A stretch of DNA of 64,000 bases from JAFGUB01 sp050305515 (GTDB lineage Bacteria > Campylobacterota > Campylobacteria > Campylobacterales > Sulfurimonadaceae). Shown here one piece after another: positions 42,108-51,700 of this stretch; position 1 is the first letter of the stretch, and every line of letters begins with the position of its first letter. The notes under the pieces are model-generated. The model saw only the letters and a program-made list of their open reading frames with translations, made no database searches and had not been told where the DNA came from. The stretch covers positions 1-64,000 of the forward strand of contig JBNLFL010000013.1 in the NCBI GenBank assembly GCA_050305515.1. Direction: 5' to 3'. Made by a program: the position numbers and the translations under genes.

Positions 42108-42519
42108 AACCCTTCCGGGAGTGCTGTTGGGTACGGCCGTACTGATGGCTGATGGCAGTGCGCTTTTTTCAAAACACTGTGAATCGTGTCATGCGCGTTA
42201 CTTCGATATGGAGCAGCTGAGTAAAAACTATATGGAGTCGAACAACACCCTGCTGAATCTCAAGGCGCCAACGCTCAACCAGATCCGTTTTCGGGTAAAG
42301 CAGCGTGTCGGAGACCCATCCGGCGATGCCGAGTTTCACCGCATTGAAGTCGTGGATTTCATCAGCGGCTACGTGATGGAGCCGGATCGTGAAAAGAGTG
42401 TCTGTCTGCCCGAGGTGATGCATTATTTCGAGACGATGAAGTCGCTAAAAGGTAAGATATCTGCCCGGGATCTCGATGAGGTCGCCAACTGGATCTATGA
42501 TGAAGAGGAGAACCGCTGA
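42100..42519 (+). CDS. Small periplasmic monohaem cytochrome c
   Basis: A 139-residue protein. ATG 42100 lies within the end of the thioredoxin-like gene. Signal MSRTLPGVLLGTAVLMADG; haem site CESCHA near residue 28; a Met candidate near EPDREKSVCLPEVMHY. It would carry electrons from Sox or a partner enzyme. It is co-translated with its neighbours: its last base is the first base of the DsrE-like start. Confidence 0.8.
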   Translation: MSRTLPGVLLGTAVLMADGSALFSKHCESCHARYFDMEQLSKNYMESNNTLLNLKAPTLNQIRFRVKQRVGDPSGDAEFHRIEVVDFISGYVMEPDREKSVCLPEVMHYFETMKSLKGKISARDLDEVANWIYDEEENR

Positions 42520-42953
42520 TGCGAAAACTATTACTGTTGCTTATGATGTTAGGCTCCCTGCTGTGGAGCGATACCGTCTTTTCCGAACCCAAACCTTCGA
42601 TTGACAATCCCCGAAAGATTGTCTTCTCCGTGACCGAAGATTCGCTGCATGCGCTCGATCACGTGCTCAGCGTCGCCAACAACGTACTCAAATTTTACGG
42701 GCCCGAAAACGTCCAGATGGAGATTGTGGCCTATTCGCAGGGCATCAAGCTGCTCGACAACCACAACCGCACGACGGCAGTGCGTGTCGAGGCGCTGATG
42801 CAGTATGACGTTGTCTTTATCGCCTGCGGCAACACGATGCGCACGCTCAACATAAAGCCTGAAGATCTTATCGAAGGCAGCGAGATTGTCACCGCGGGTG
42901 TGGTCGAACTGCTCGAACGCGTCAAAGACGGCTGGATTTACATTAAACCATAA
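42519..42953 (+). CDS. Periplasmic DsrE-like sulfur-relay protein
   Basis: A 144-residue protein with a signal peptide (LLLLMMLGSLLWSDTVF) and a DsrE/F fold: KIVFSVTEDSLHALDHVL, VQMEIVAYSQGIKLLDN, YDVVFIACGNTMR, where the Cys in ACGNTM takes the sulfur-binding position. Cytoplasmic DsrE proteins move sulfane sulfur; an exported version beside sox genes may bind sulfur intermediates in the periplasm (inferred). It overlaps the previous gene by one base. Confidence 0.75.
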   Translation: MRKLLLLLMMLGSLLWSDTVFSEPKPSIDNPRKIVFSVTEDSLHALDHVLSVANNVLKFYGPENVQMEIVAYSQGIKLLDNHNRTTAVRVEALMQYDVVFIACGNTMRTLNIKPEDLIEGSEIVTAGVVELLERVKDGWIYIKP

Positions 42954-42965
42954 GGAGAAATACAC

Positions 42966-43892
42966 ATGAAATTACGACTATTCTGGTCACTGCTACTGGT
43001 GGCTTTTGCATACGCTTCACTGGAGGCAAAAGGGGATCTCTACCTCTTCGAGATCGATAACGCCAAAGGTGCCTACACGCCGGAAGTGCTTGAAAAAGCA
43101 TTTGCCGACAACGGCTATTACATCTCTGCCAACAGCGAGATGAACAAACCGTTCACGATTCAGTTCGGCGAGACCGGTTTTCAGATTTTTACGCTGATGA
43201 CGGTGTTTCATCAGGAGCTGAGCGAAACGCTGGTCAAAGGCCATCCTGAAGCCGGTATTTTTGTACCGATGGGCGTGGGCATCTATCAGCGCAAGGGTGA
43301 AAACACCTTACATGTAAGCGTCCTCACTGCCGAGGCGTGGACCAAGATTCTCGGTTTTGATGATCCCGTGATCCATCAGATCGAAGCCAAAACGCTTGAA
43401 GTACTCAAAGCAGCGCTTCCGGGTGCGACCATGACGCTCTCCAAAGAGGCGATGAAACCCGAAGGGCCGCTGGTGAGCACGTTTGAACTCGAAGTCGATC
43501 CCGAAGAATGGCAGGACACGAAAGATGAAGTGCAGATGATGGTTGAAGAGGGCTTCAAACCCAAGGGCTTCGTGATGTCAAACTACACCGAGTACAACTA
43601 CATGCTGACCAAAGAGGATACGGTTGAGAGTCCGTTCGATTTTTACGATACCTATTCGATCTGTAAACTCAAGGTCATCTACAACGTTGCCAAAACGCGT
43701 CCGGAAGCGGCAGCGTTCGCACCGTGTACCTTCATGTTCTACAAAGTCAAAGGCGAAGACAAATTCGTTATGGGCTTTCCCGGTGTTTACAACTGGATGA
43801 GCAGTGCGAATGTCACCGACGAAACGGGCCGCGCAGAGCTGATGACGGCACAGAAAGATTTCGAAAGTATTCTCAAAAGCGCTACCGAGTAA
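42966..43892 (+). CDS. Exported DUF302-like two-domain protein
   Basis: A 308-residue protein with a signal peptide (LFWSLLLVAFAYASLEA) and two DUF302-like alpha/beta halves (DLYLFEIDNAKGAYTPEVLE near 25-150; a second from about 180). Each half has the pattern of a hydrophobic strand, helix and FxxGY-like loop. The function of DUF302 is unknown; in sulfur bacteria it often lies with DsrE and sox genes. It ends the sox-linked run and is followed by a terminator. TTACATGTAA at 43308. Confidence 0.65.
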   Translation: MKLRLFWSLLLVAFAYASLEAKGDLYLFEIDNAKGAYTPEVLEKAFADNGYYISANSEMNKPFTIQFGETGFQIFTLMTVFHQELSETLVKGHPEAGIFVPMGVGIYQRKGENTLHVSVLTAEAWTKILGFDDPVIHQIEAKTLEVLKAALPGATMTLSKEAMKPEGPLVSTFELEVDPEEWQDTKDEVQMMVEEGFKPKGFVMSNYTEYNYMLTKEDTVESPFDFYDTYSICKLKVIYNVAKTRPEAAAFAPCTFMFYKVKGEDKFVMGFPGVYNWMSSANVTDETGRAELMTAQKDFESILKSATE

Positions 43893-43898
43893 TTTTCG

Positions 43899-43919
43899 AA
43901 GCACCTTTATGTGGTGCTT
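43899..43919 (+). terminator. Rho-independent-type terminator after the sox gene cluster
   Basis: AAGCACC and GGTGCTT form a perfect 7-bp stem with a 7-base loop (TTTATGT), seven bases after the DUF302-like stop, followed by a short T-run (CTTTGAT). It marks the end of the soxX-to-DUF302 transcript block. Confidence 0.65.
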
Positions 43920-44033
43920 TGATACAGAAGTTTCAGTTTAAAGACAAATTCCGATACACTCATCCTTTTCGAGACAATTTAAAGACTTTTTTTCGAAAAA
44001 ATCACCTTACTAAAACATTCAGGTACGAATTAT

Positions 44034-44711
44034 ATGGTTGAAAGTCTCAAGAGCCTTAATGTGCTCTATATTGAAGATGAGCCAATTATCCAGGAACAGA
44101 CCTCACGGCTTTTGCAGCACTTTTTTCATACGGTGTACTGCGCTTCAAGCGGTGTAGAGGGGCTGGACCTGTTTGACCGCGTCACGGCTCATATTGTTGT
44201 CACAGATATTCAACTGCCCGAGATGAACGGTCTGGAAATGGCGCGGCTCATCCGTAAAAAAGATGGTGATACCCCTATCTTTATCACTACGGCATTTGAT
44301 GACCGCGAGTTTTTGCTTGACGCCATCCCGCTCAATCTCAGCGGCTATCTGATCAAACCCGTCACCTATTCATCAATCCGTCAGGTACTTACTGAATGTG
44401 CCGAACGCCTTTATGCGCAGGGACAGCTAAAAGTGCGTCTGAACAACGGACTCTTCTACAGTTCGCTTAACAAAGTGGTCATCAGTGATGACGAACCATT
44501 GATATCACTGACAAAAAAAGAGGCCGAACTTCTGGAATTGCTGATTAAACACCGCTCCAACCTCGTTTCCAAAGAGATGATTCAGGAGCTGATTTACGGA
44601 AACGACCTGATGACAGAAGCCGCTTTAAAAAATCTGCTGCATAAACTGCGTACCAAAATCGGAAAAGATCAGATCATTTCGGTCAGCAATCTCGGAGTCC
44701 TCTTACGTTAA
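44034..44711 (+). CDS. Response regulator with winged-helix output
   Basis: A 225-residue protein. Receiver domain: YIEDEP, phospho-acceptor Asp58 in IVVTDIQLPEMNG, Lys in YLIKPV. OmpR-type DNA-binding domain from about 130: LTKKEAELLELLIKHRSNLV, LKNLLHKLRTKIG. Its stop shares a base with the start of the hybrid kinase downstream, so the two form a pair. Control of the neighbouring sox block is possible but not shown. Confidence 0.88.
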   Translation: MVESLKSLNVLYIEDEPIIQEQTSRLLQHFFHTVYCASSGVEGLDLFDRVTAHIVVTDIQLPEMNGLEMARLIRKKDGDTPIFITTAFDDREFLLDAIPLNLSGYLIKPVTYSSIRQVLTECAERLYAQGQLKVRLNNGLFYSSLNKVVISDDEPLISLTKKEAELLELLIKHRSNLVSKEMIQELIYGNDLMTEAALKNLLHKLRTKIGKDQIISVSNLGVLLR

Positions 44712-46450
44712 TGCCGTCTCATACCAGATATCTTATACTTTTTCTACTGTTTGTGGCATCGACGCTTTTTGCTTGGGAAAGCGGTATTGTCATAGAAGAT
44801 ATCGGATTGTTTGAAGGCGTCGTTTTTCTACTGCTTCTGGGGCTGATAGGATTCTGGCGGCACTGGGAACTGCGCCGTGTGAACGCCCAGTTGCAGTTGG
44901 CGAAGGCTCAGGCAGAGTCTGCACGTGAGGAGGCACTCGATGCCATGCGGACAAAAAGCGAGTTTCTGGCACGGATGAGTCATGAGATCCGTACCCCGAT
45001 CACGGCCATCATCGGTTTGACCGATCTCATGACACTCGAAGACATGACCCAAAAAAATCAGGAGCATCTTCGAAAAATCATGCTTTCGACGCAGAGCCTT
45101 CTCTCTATTGTCAACGATATTCTCGATTTTTCAAAAATCGAAGCGGGTAAACTGCATCTTGAAATGAGCACTTTTTCGCTTCGACGCCTTGTCGGCGCCG
45201 TCATGAGCCTGCTCGAAACGCAGGCCGAGCAGAAAGGGTTGCAGTTTGAGTACCGTATTGCGTCCGACATTCCGGAGTACCTCGAAGGCGATACCCTGAG
45301 GGTTGAACAGGTGCTGATGAATCTTGCCAGCAATGCCATAAAATTCACGCCGCAGGGCAAAGTGTCAGTTTTTATAAGGATGGTGGCACAGTCTGAAAAT
45401 CAGGTGATGCTTCAAGTTGATGTCGAAGATACCGGAATCGGGATCGACCCGCAGGGGCGTTGCCAGCTTTTTGAACCCTTTTCGCAGGCAGACCTTTCAA
45501 TTACCAGACGTTTCGGAGGCAGCGGCCTGGGGCTGGCCATTACCAAACTTCTTGTCGAGGCAATGGGCGGACGCGTCTGGATTGAAAGCGCTCCGGGCGG
45601 CGGAAGCCGTTTCTCTTGCACTATGGAGTTTCAGATTGCAAACCGGCCTCAGGTTCAGCCCAAGGAAGAAGAACACGAGATGTCCTACTGGGGTGCGAAA
45701 GTGCTGCTGGTGGAGGACGAGCCGATTAACCGGGAAATTGCCAAATCGCATCTTCAGCGTGTGGGTGTTGTGGTGGATGAAGCGCAAAACGGTATAGAAG
45801 CTATTGAAAAAATGGCAAAAAATTCGTACGATCTTGTCTTTATGGATGTCCACATGCCCATGCTCGACGGACTTGAAGCGACGCGCACCATCCGCAGCAT
45901 GGGGATTGAAACGCCCATCATCGCACTCAGTGCCCATGTCTCGAGCGACGATCGTGAAAAAAGCCTTGAAGCCGGTATGCAGGAGCATCTGACAAAACCT
46001 TTCAGACCCAGAAACCTTTATGAAGCACTCGAACGTTTTGCCGCACCGGTGCAGCGTCTGAATGGAGGAATCATTCACGGATGGAGCCGCGAACTCCCTG
46101 TCGAGCTCATCGAACCGAGCGATGAACTCGAAGAGATGTGGGGTGATTTCCAGAGTTTTTCCAAAAAGTTTAAAGCATTCGTACTGAGCAAACGCAGTGA
46201 CATCTATGCACTCTTTCCGCTGCTTGAAGGGGGCAGCATCGATGAGATGCTTCGTATTAACCATACCATTAAAGGACTCGCACGCCTTTTTGCCGCCCAT
46301 GAACTACTCAAAGCAATCGGCACGCTTGATGCAACACTTAAAAGCGGCAATATGGAACAGGCCAATGAAGATGTCGTTGCGCTGGTATTTGCGTTTGAAG
46401 CATTAAAGACGCTTGCTGAAACCCTGCCTGACGAGATGCCGCTTACATAA
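44711..46450 (+). CDS. Hybrid sensor histidine kinase with receiver and Hpt domains
   Basis: A 579-residue protein. Two transmembrane helices (about 5-22 and 32-50) with almost no sensor domain, a coiled coil, His91 in EFLARMSHEIRTPITAI, ATPase boxes (NLASNAIKF, VEDTGIGID, GGSGLGLAITKLLV), a receiver domain with Asp379 in VFMDVHMPMLDG, and an Hpt domain with His518 in INHTIKGLARLF. It gives a His-Asp-His-Asp relay to the upstream regulator. With little periplasmic sequence it probably senses membrane or redox state. Confidence 0.9.
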   Translation: MPSHTRYLILFLLFVASTLFAWESGIVIEDIGLFEGVVFLLLLGLIGFWRHWELRRVNAQLQLAKAQAESAREEALDAMRTKSEFLARMSHEIRTPITAIIGLTDLMTLEDMTQKNQEHLRKIMLSTQSLLSIVNDILDFSKIEAGKLHLEMSTFSLRRLVGAVMSLLETQAEQKGLQFEYRIASDIPEYLEGDTLRVEQVLMNLASNAIKFTPQGKVSVFIRMVAQSENQVMLQVDVEDTGIGIDPQGRCQLFEPFSQADLSITRRFGGSGLGLAITKLLVEAMGGRVWIESAPGGGSRFSCTMEFQIANRPQVQPKEEEHEMSYWGAKVLLVEDEPINREIAKSHLQRVGVVVDEAQNGIEAIEKMAKNSYDLVFMDVHMPMLDGLEATRTIRSMGIETPIIALSAHVSSDDREKSLEAGMQEHLTKPFRPRNLYEALERFAAPVQRLNGGIIHGWSRELPVELIEPSDELEEMWGDFQSFSKKFKAFVLSKRSDIYALFPLLEGGSIDEMLRINHTIKGLARLFAAHELLKAIGTLDATLKSGNMEQANEDVVALVFAFEALKTLAETLPDEMPLT

Positions 46451-46452
46451 AT

Positions 46453-47226
46453 TCAGTCGGCAGTCTCTTTGGCGTAGAAGAGGGTGCCGAGGGTCTGTTT
46501 CCCCTCAATAAGAAACGATTCGGCCGCACTCAGGTCGAAACCGCTGCACAGCAGTACTTTTTTCCCGCGTTTCATCAAAAAGTCGGCAGCTTTGAGCTTG
46601 GTGACAATGCCTCCGGTAGCAAAAGGGTTGTTGGGGGTGCTCTCTCCCTGGAGTTCGGCTTCGCTCAGATGGGTGACCTGCTCAAAGCGGACGGCGTCGG
46701 CATCTTTTTTCGGATTCTTGTCATAGTAGCCGTCAATATCGCTGAGAATGACGAGAATATCGGCATTGGTAGCATAAGTCACGTTCGCCGAGAGCTGGTC
46801 GTTGTCCCCAAAGAGCTGTTCCGGTGTCGAAGTAATATCGTTTTCATTGATGATCGGGATGATGTTGTTATCCAGATGCGCTTCGATGATCTCCTGAAAC
46901 ATCCAGGTACGTTTGCGTGAGTCAAAGTCGTCTTCGGTCAGCAGTATCTGCGCCGTATCGATGTTGAAGATGTCGAATTTGCGTTTGTAGCTGCTCATCA
47001 AAATCGGCTGGCCCGCAGCTGCGAGTGCTTTTTTGCCGATCTGTTTGCGTTTGTCGAGCTTGAGTGCGCTGTAACCGGCGGCTACGGCACCCGAAGAGAC
47101 GAGAATGACATCGTAGCTCTTTTTTAACCGGGCAATGAGATGGACAAGATTGAGCATCCGCTCCTTGGCAATTTCATTATTGTGTGTCAAAACGGCGCTG
47201 CCGACTTTGATAACGATTCGTTTCAT
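46453..47226 (-). CDS. proB: Glutamate 5-kinase, short form without PUA domain
   Basis: A 257-residue amino-acid kinase that makes gamma-glutamyl phosphate, the first step of proline synthesis. Motifs: KVGSAVLTHNN, VSSGAVAAGYSAL, NENDITSTPEQLFGDNDQLS and TGGIVTKLKAADFLM. The C-terminal PUA domain of many bacterial enzymes is absent, as often in this phylum. It overlaps the putP gene by 4 bases and is therefore in an operon with proline catabolism. Confidence 0.9.
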   Translation of the reverse strand: MKRIVIKVGSAVLTHNNEIAKERMLNLVHLIARLKKSYDVILVSSGAVAAGYSALKLDKRKQIGKKALAAAGQPILMSSYKRKFDIFNIDTAQILLTEDDFDSRKRTWMFQEIIEAHLDNNIIPIINENDITSTPEQLFGDNDQLSANVTYATNADILVILSDIDGYYDKNPKKDADAVRFEQVTHLSEAELQGESTPNNPFATGGIVTKLKAADFLMKRGKKVLLCSGFDLSAAESFLIEGKQTLGTLFYAKETAD

Positions 47227-48704
47227 AATTCTCCTTGTGAATTGAGTTGATTTCTGATGCGTTGCAGCGCATCACGCGTGTTCTGGTCATTTCCGCTTCC
47301 GATCCGGCTGAAGAGAAGAATCGCCAGCCATGCTACCACGAAACCGGGCAGCAGTTCATACAGATCGAAAATTCCCCCTTCGAGCTGTTTCCATACAATG
47401 ACGGTGAGGGCGCCGCCGAGCATTCCGGCGATGGCTCCCGCTCTGGTGATGCCCTTGTTGTAGAGCGAGAGAATGACAAGCGGTCCGAACGCTGCGCCAA
47501 AACCGGCCCATGCGTATGCGACCAGCATCAATACGCTCGAATCCGGGTCACGCGAAATGGCCCAGGCGATAACGGCAATGACGATGACCGTAGCGCGGCC
47601 GAGCCATACCAGTTCGCGGTCGCTTGCATTTTTTCGAATGACGCCATGGTAAATGTCGCGGGTGAGGACCGACGATGAAACCAGCAGCTGCGAATCGATG
47701 GTGCTCATGATGGCAGCGAGTATCGCGGCAAGCATGAACCCGGCAATCCACGGGTTGAAAAGCAGCTGCGAGAGGGTGATAAAGATCTTTTCGCTGTCGG
47801 CAAGATCGACGCCGTGGACTGCGACATAGGCAAAACCGAAGAAACCCACACTGATCGAACCGACGACCGAGAGGATCATCCATCCCATGCCGATGGCTTT
47901 GGCGCGGTGCATCTCGTCTTCATGCCGGATGGACATGAAACGCACCAGTATGTGCGGCTGTCCGAAATACCCCAATCCCCATGCCATTAGCGAGATAATG
48001 CCGATAAATGAGCTGCCCCCGATCAGGTCGAGATGGCTTGTGTCGATGTTTCGAATGGCGGTAATCGCCTCAGTGGTGCCGCCGAGATCGGAAATGACTA
48101 CCATAGGGGTGATAACCAGCGCGAGCATCATCAAAATGCCCTGAATGAAGTCGGTCCAGCTCACCGCGTTGTAACCACCCAAAAAGGTGTAGGAGACGAT
48201 GATAAGGCTGCCGATGACGAGCGCCGTATCATACTCCAGTCCGAAGGTGGCTTCAAAGAGCTTGGCCCCGCCGACAAGCCCTGAAGAGGTGTAGAGCGTA
48301 TAAAAGAGCAGAATCACAACGGCGCTCATGACGCGCAGCAGGTGCGAGGTATCGTTGAAGCGGTTGGAGAAGTAATCGGGAATGGTGATGGCATCGCCGA
48401 GCTGATGGGTAAAAATGCGTAGCGGCCTTGCAATGTAGTGCCAGTTGAGCCATGCGCCCAGAATAAGCCCCAGTGCGATCCAGCCGCCGACGATGCCTTC
48501 GCTGTAGATCATACCCGGAAGTCCCAGAAGCAGCCAGCCGCTCATGTCCGACGCGCCCGCGCTCAGCGCCGTGACGCCGGGTCCGAGTCCGCGTCCTCCG
48601 AGAATGTAGTCTCCCAGATTGTCGGTTTTAAAATAGAAGTAGATCCCGATACCTACCATCACGGTCATGTAGAGAAGAAAGGAGATGAGTACGGGTGTTT
48701 CCAT
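47223..48704 (-). CDS. putP: Sodium/proline symporter PutP
   Basis: A 493-residue sodium/solute symporter with about 13 transmembrane helices: GRGLGPGVTALSAGASDMSG opens the family signature, with SYTFLGGYNAVSWTDFIQG in the core and AAILAAIMSTIDSQLLVSSS near the sodium site. It imports proline for the oxidase encoded upstream by putA, 11 bases away. No anomalies are seen. Confidence 0.92.
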   Translation of the reverse strand: METPVLISFLLYMTVMVGIGIYFYFKTDNLGDYILGGRGLGPGVTALSAGASDMSGWLLLGLPGMIYSEGIVGGWIALGLILGAWLNWHYIARPLRIFTHQLGDAITIPDYFSNRFNDTSHLLRVMSAVVILLFYTLYTSSGLVGGAKLFEATFGLEYDTALVIGSLIIVSYTFLGGYNAVSWTDFIQGILMMLALVITPMVVISDLGGTTEAITAIRNIDTSHLDLIGGSSFIGIISLMAWGLGYFGQPHILVRFMSIRHEDEMHRAKAIGMGWMILSVVGSISVGFFGFAYVAVHGVDLADSEKIFITLSQLLFNPWIAGFMLAAILAAIMSTIDSQLLVSSSVLTRDIYHGVIRKNASDRELVWLGRATVIVIAVIAWAISRDPDSSVLMLVAYAWAGFGAAFGPLVILSLYNKGITRAGAIAGMLGGALTVIVWKQLEGGIFDLYELLPGFVVAWLAILLFSRIGSGNDQNTRDALQRIRNQLNSQGEL

Positions 48705-48715
48705 GAAGATTCCTT

Positions 48716-51700
48716 TTAAGATTCCAGAGCATGGATGCCAAGATTACCATAACGATGGTAGCTGTTTGAGATGCTCTGTTCAATGAAATAGTGCATCAGT
48801 TCGATGCGCCCTTCGGCGACAAAGGGTTCGGATGCAATGTGTATGCCGCGCTTTGATGCCGCTTTGTAGTGCTCCTGCGTGACATGCGAAGGATTTAAAA
48901 AGCGTACACGGCTTACATGTAAGAGTTTTTTGCACAGCTGCGCCTCGGTGTCACGGGAGAGGGTGTCGCCGTTTCCAAGCAGGGTCCGTGCCTGCTGTTC
49001 AAGTGTCTGCGAGACGCTCTGTGATAGCGAAAGCGAGAGTGCCGCTCCGCTCATGCGGATGGCCATGATTGATGAGAGCACGGCATACGGCGCATCCGAT
49101 TCTTCGATGCGCAGCAGTACGTTACGCAGCGGCAGGTAGCGTATTTCGTTGCTTTCGCCGCGGACGTTGACGTAATCGTGACGTCGCATAAATTCTGTTT
49201 CGAGTACCTTCCTGAAAGCCCCGGCAATCTCCTGCGCCGTTGCCATCGGGTCAGGCGCAGCGGTTGGCGCGGGGTGCGAAATATTCATGAACTGCGCGAC
49301 ATAGTTGAAACCGCCCGCTTTTCTTCCGCTGCCGATGGCGGAGAGCCCCATACCGCCGAAGGGCTGACGCAGCACAATGGCACCCGTCGTCATGCGGTTG
49401 ATGTAAAGATTGCCTGCTTTGAGGTGTTCCTGCCAGAACTCCTGTTCACGCAGATCGAGACTCTCCAGTCCCGATGTGAGGCCGTAACCGGTGGCGTTGA
49501 CGATCGCAATGGCCTCTTCAAGGTTTTCGGCGCACATGACGCTCAGTACCGGTCCGAAAAGTTCGTTCATGTGACAGAAATCTCCCTGCTGCGTACCCCA
49601 GCGGATGGCGGGACGGAGCATGTAGGGGTTCTCATTGGCATAAACGGGCGGAATGAGCCAAGACTCATGCGGTTCGATGCCCTCAAGCGCTTGTTGCAGC
49701 GCACCGGCCGGCGGGTGCGAAAGCGCGCCGATGCGGTGATGCAGCTCCCAGACCGAACCTACCTGAAGTGACGCCGCGGCATCTTCAAGCGTCGCTTTGA
49801 AATGGGCGTCTTCATAGACCTCGCGCTCAAGTACGAGCAGGGAGGTCGCGGAGCACTTCTGCCCGGAGTTGTTAAAGGCCGAGGCGACGACATTTTTGAC
49901 CGCCTGCTCGCGGTCGGCCATGGCGGTGACGATGGTGGCGTCCTTGCCGCCCGTTTCGGCGCTGAGGTGAATGTCCGGACGGGTCTGCAAAATGCGGTAG
50001 GCGGTCTGCTCGCCGCCGGTGAAGATGACAAAATCGACCCGCGCGTCCGCCACCAGATGCGCGCTGGCCGTCTCGCCGCTGCACGGGGCAAACTGTAAAA
50101 CGTTGCGGCTGACTCCGGCTGCCCAGAAGCATTCGCAGAGGCGCTGCGCACAGAGTGCCGCTTCGCTGGCAGGTTTGAGAATAACGCAGTTGCCTGAGGC
50201 AAGCGCCGCGGCGATGCCGCCTGTCGGAATGGCTATGGGAAAGTTCCAGGGACTGATGACGAGTCCCAGCCCTTTTCCGGTTGCGGTGATGTTTTCAAGC
50301 GCTTCAAGTTTCCTGACGCTGTAGGGGTAGAAATTGAGAAAGTCGATGGCTTCGGAGACTTCGACATCGGTTTCACCGAAGGTTTTGCCCACTTCGGCTG
50401 CGGCAATGCCGATGAGGTCGGCGCGCGCTTTGCGAAACTCGTCGGCAACCTGCATCAAAATCTTCTGGCGCGCTTCGCTGCCGAGTTGCCGCCATCCGTC
50501 GGGGTCGGCGGCTCCGGTATCGACGGCACGGCGCAGTTGCGCGGTATCGGCGCGGATGACGCTGCCCACTTCGACGTTGTCGTAGTACTGCGAGGGGTCC
50601 ATCACCCGAATGCGCGTTCCGGTTTCAACCGAAGAGCCGGCAATGACCGGCGCGGCATGGTAGCCGCCGTGTGCGCCGATATGTTTCCATTTTTTCACGA
50701 TGCCTTCTGCCCACAGCCGGTTGGCTTCAAGTGCGAAATCGGTGTCGGGTTCGTTGGAAAAGCGGTAGCGCTGCGTGTCGATGCGCTCTGGCGGTTGCGC
50801 CACGCTGCGGTCTTGCACGCGTCGGGGTTGCTCGGAGAGTGTGGGCATCAGTGCGAGGGAGTCTTCATAGCTTTGCAGCAGTGTTTCCCATTCGGGCGTG
50901 TCTGCATGCAGGCCGAAACTGTGGCGCAAAAAGTTCTGCTCCGCCGTGTTTTCGTCAAAACGCCGCACCAGATAGGCAATAGCGTTGGTAAAGGTCTCTT
51001 TGGTGGCGGTCGGTGCGTAAAGAATGACGTTCATTCCCTCTTTTTTGAGCACTTCGTACGCGGCTTCGCTCATGCCTTCGAGCATTTCGGCGCTGTGGTA
51101 GCGCTCCACACCCTGCTGTTTTGCCCAGAGCCAGGCGTGCGCATGGTCAAAAAGGTTGTGCGACGCAATACCGACATGCACCGCAGGCGCGGTTTCAGGG
51201 GTCAGCAGCAGTTCGACGGCGCGTTTGAAGTTGGCATCGGTCTGCGCTTTGCTCTCATAGGTGACGCACTCCCAGCCGCGAAGGCTGGCTTCGGTCTGCT
51301 CCATTTCGCCGTTGGCCCCTTTGACGAGCCGTATCTTGACAGGCGCACCGCCGTTGGCCACGCGATGTTTCGTCCACGCGACGAGCGCTTCAATGTGTTT
51401 CATGGCATCGGGAAGATAGGTCTGAATCACAATGCCCGCGTGCAGCGTATGAAACTCCGGTTTTTCGAGCGTCTGCGTAAACGCGTCGATGGTGAGCGCG
51501 AGGTCGCGGTACTCTTCCATATCGAGGTTGACGAACTTGGGTTCGTTCTTACATGTAAGATGGAGCATGGCCGCACGGTAAATGCGCTCAAGCCGTTCGC
51601 CGATGCGCGCGACGCTCCATGCGTGGGCAAGCGGGGTGATCTGCGAAAAGATTGTCGATATCTTGATGGAGATGTAATCGATGTCGGGATGCTGCAGCGT

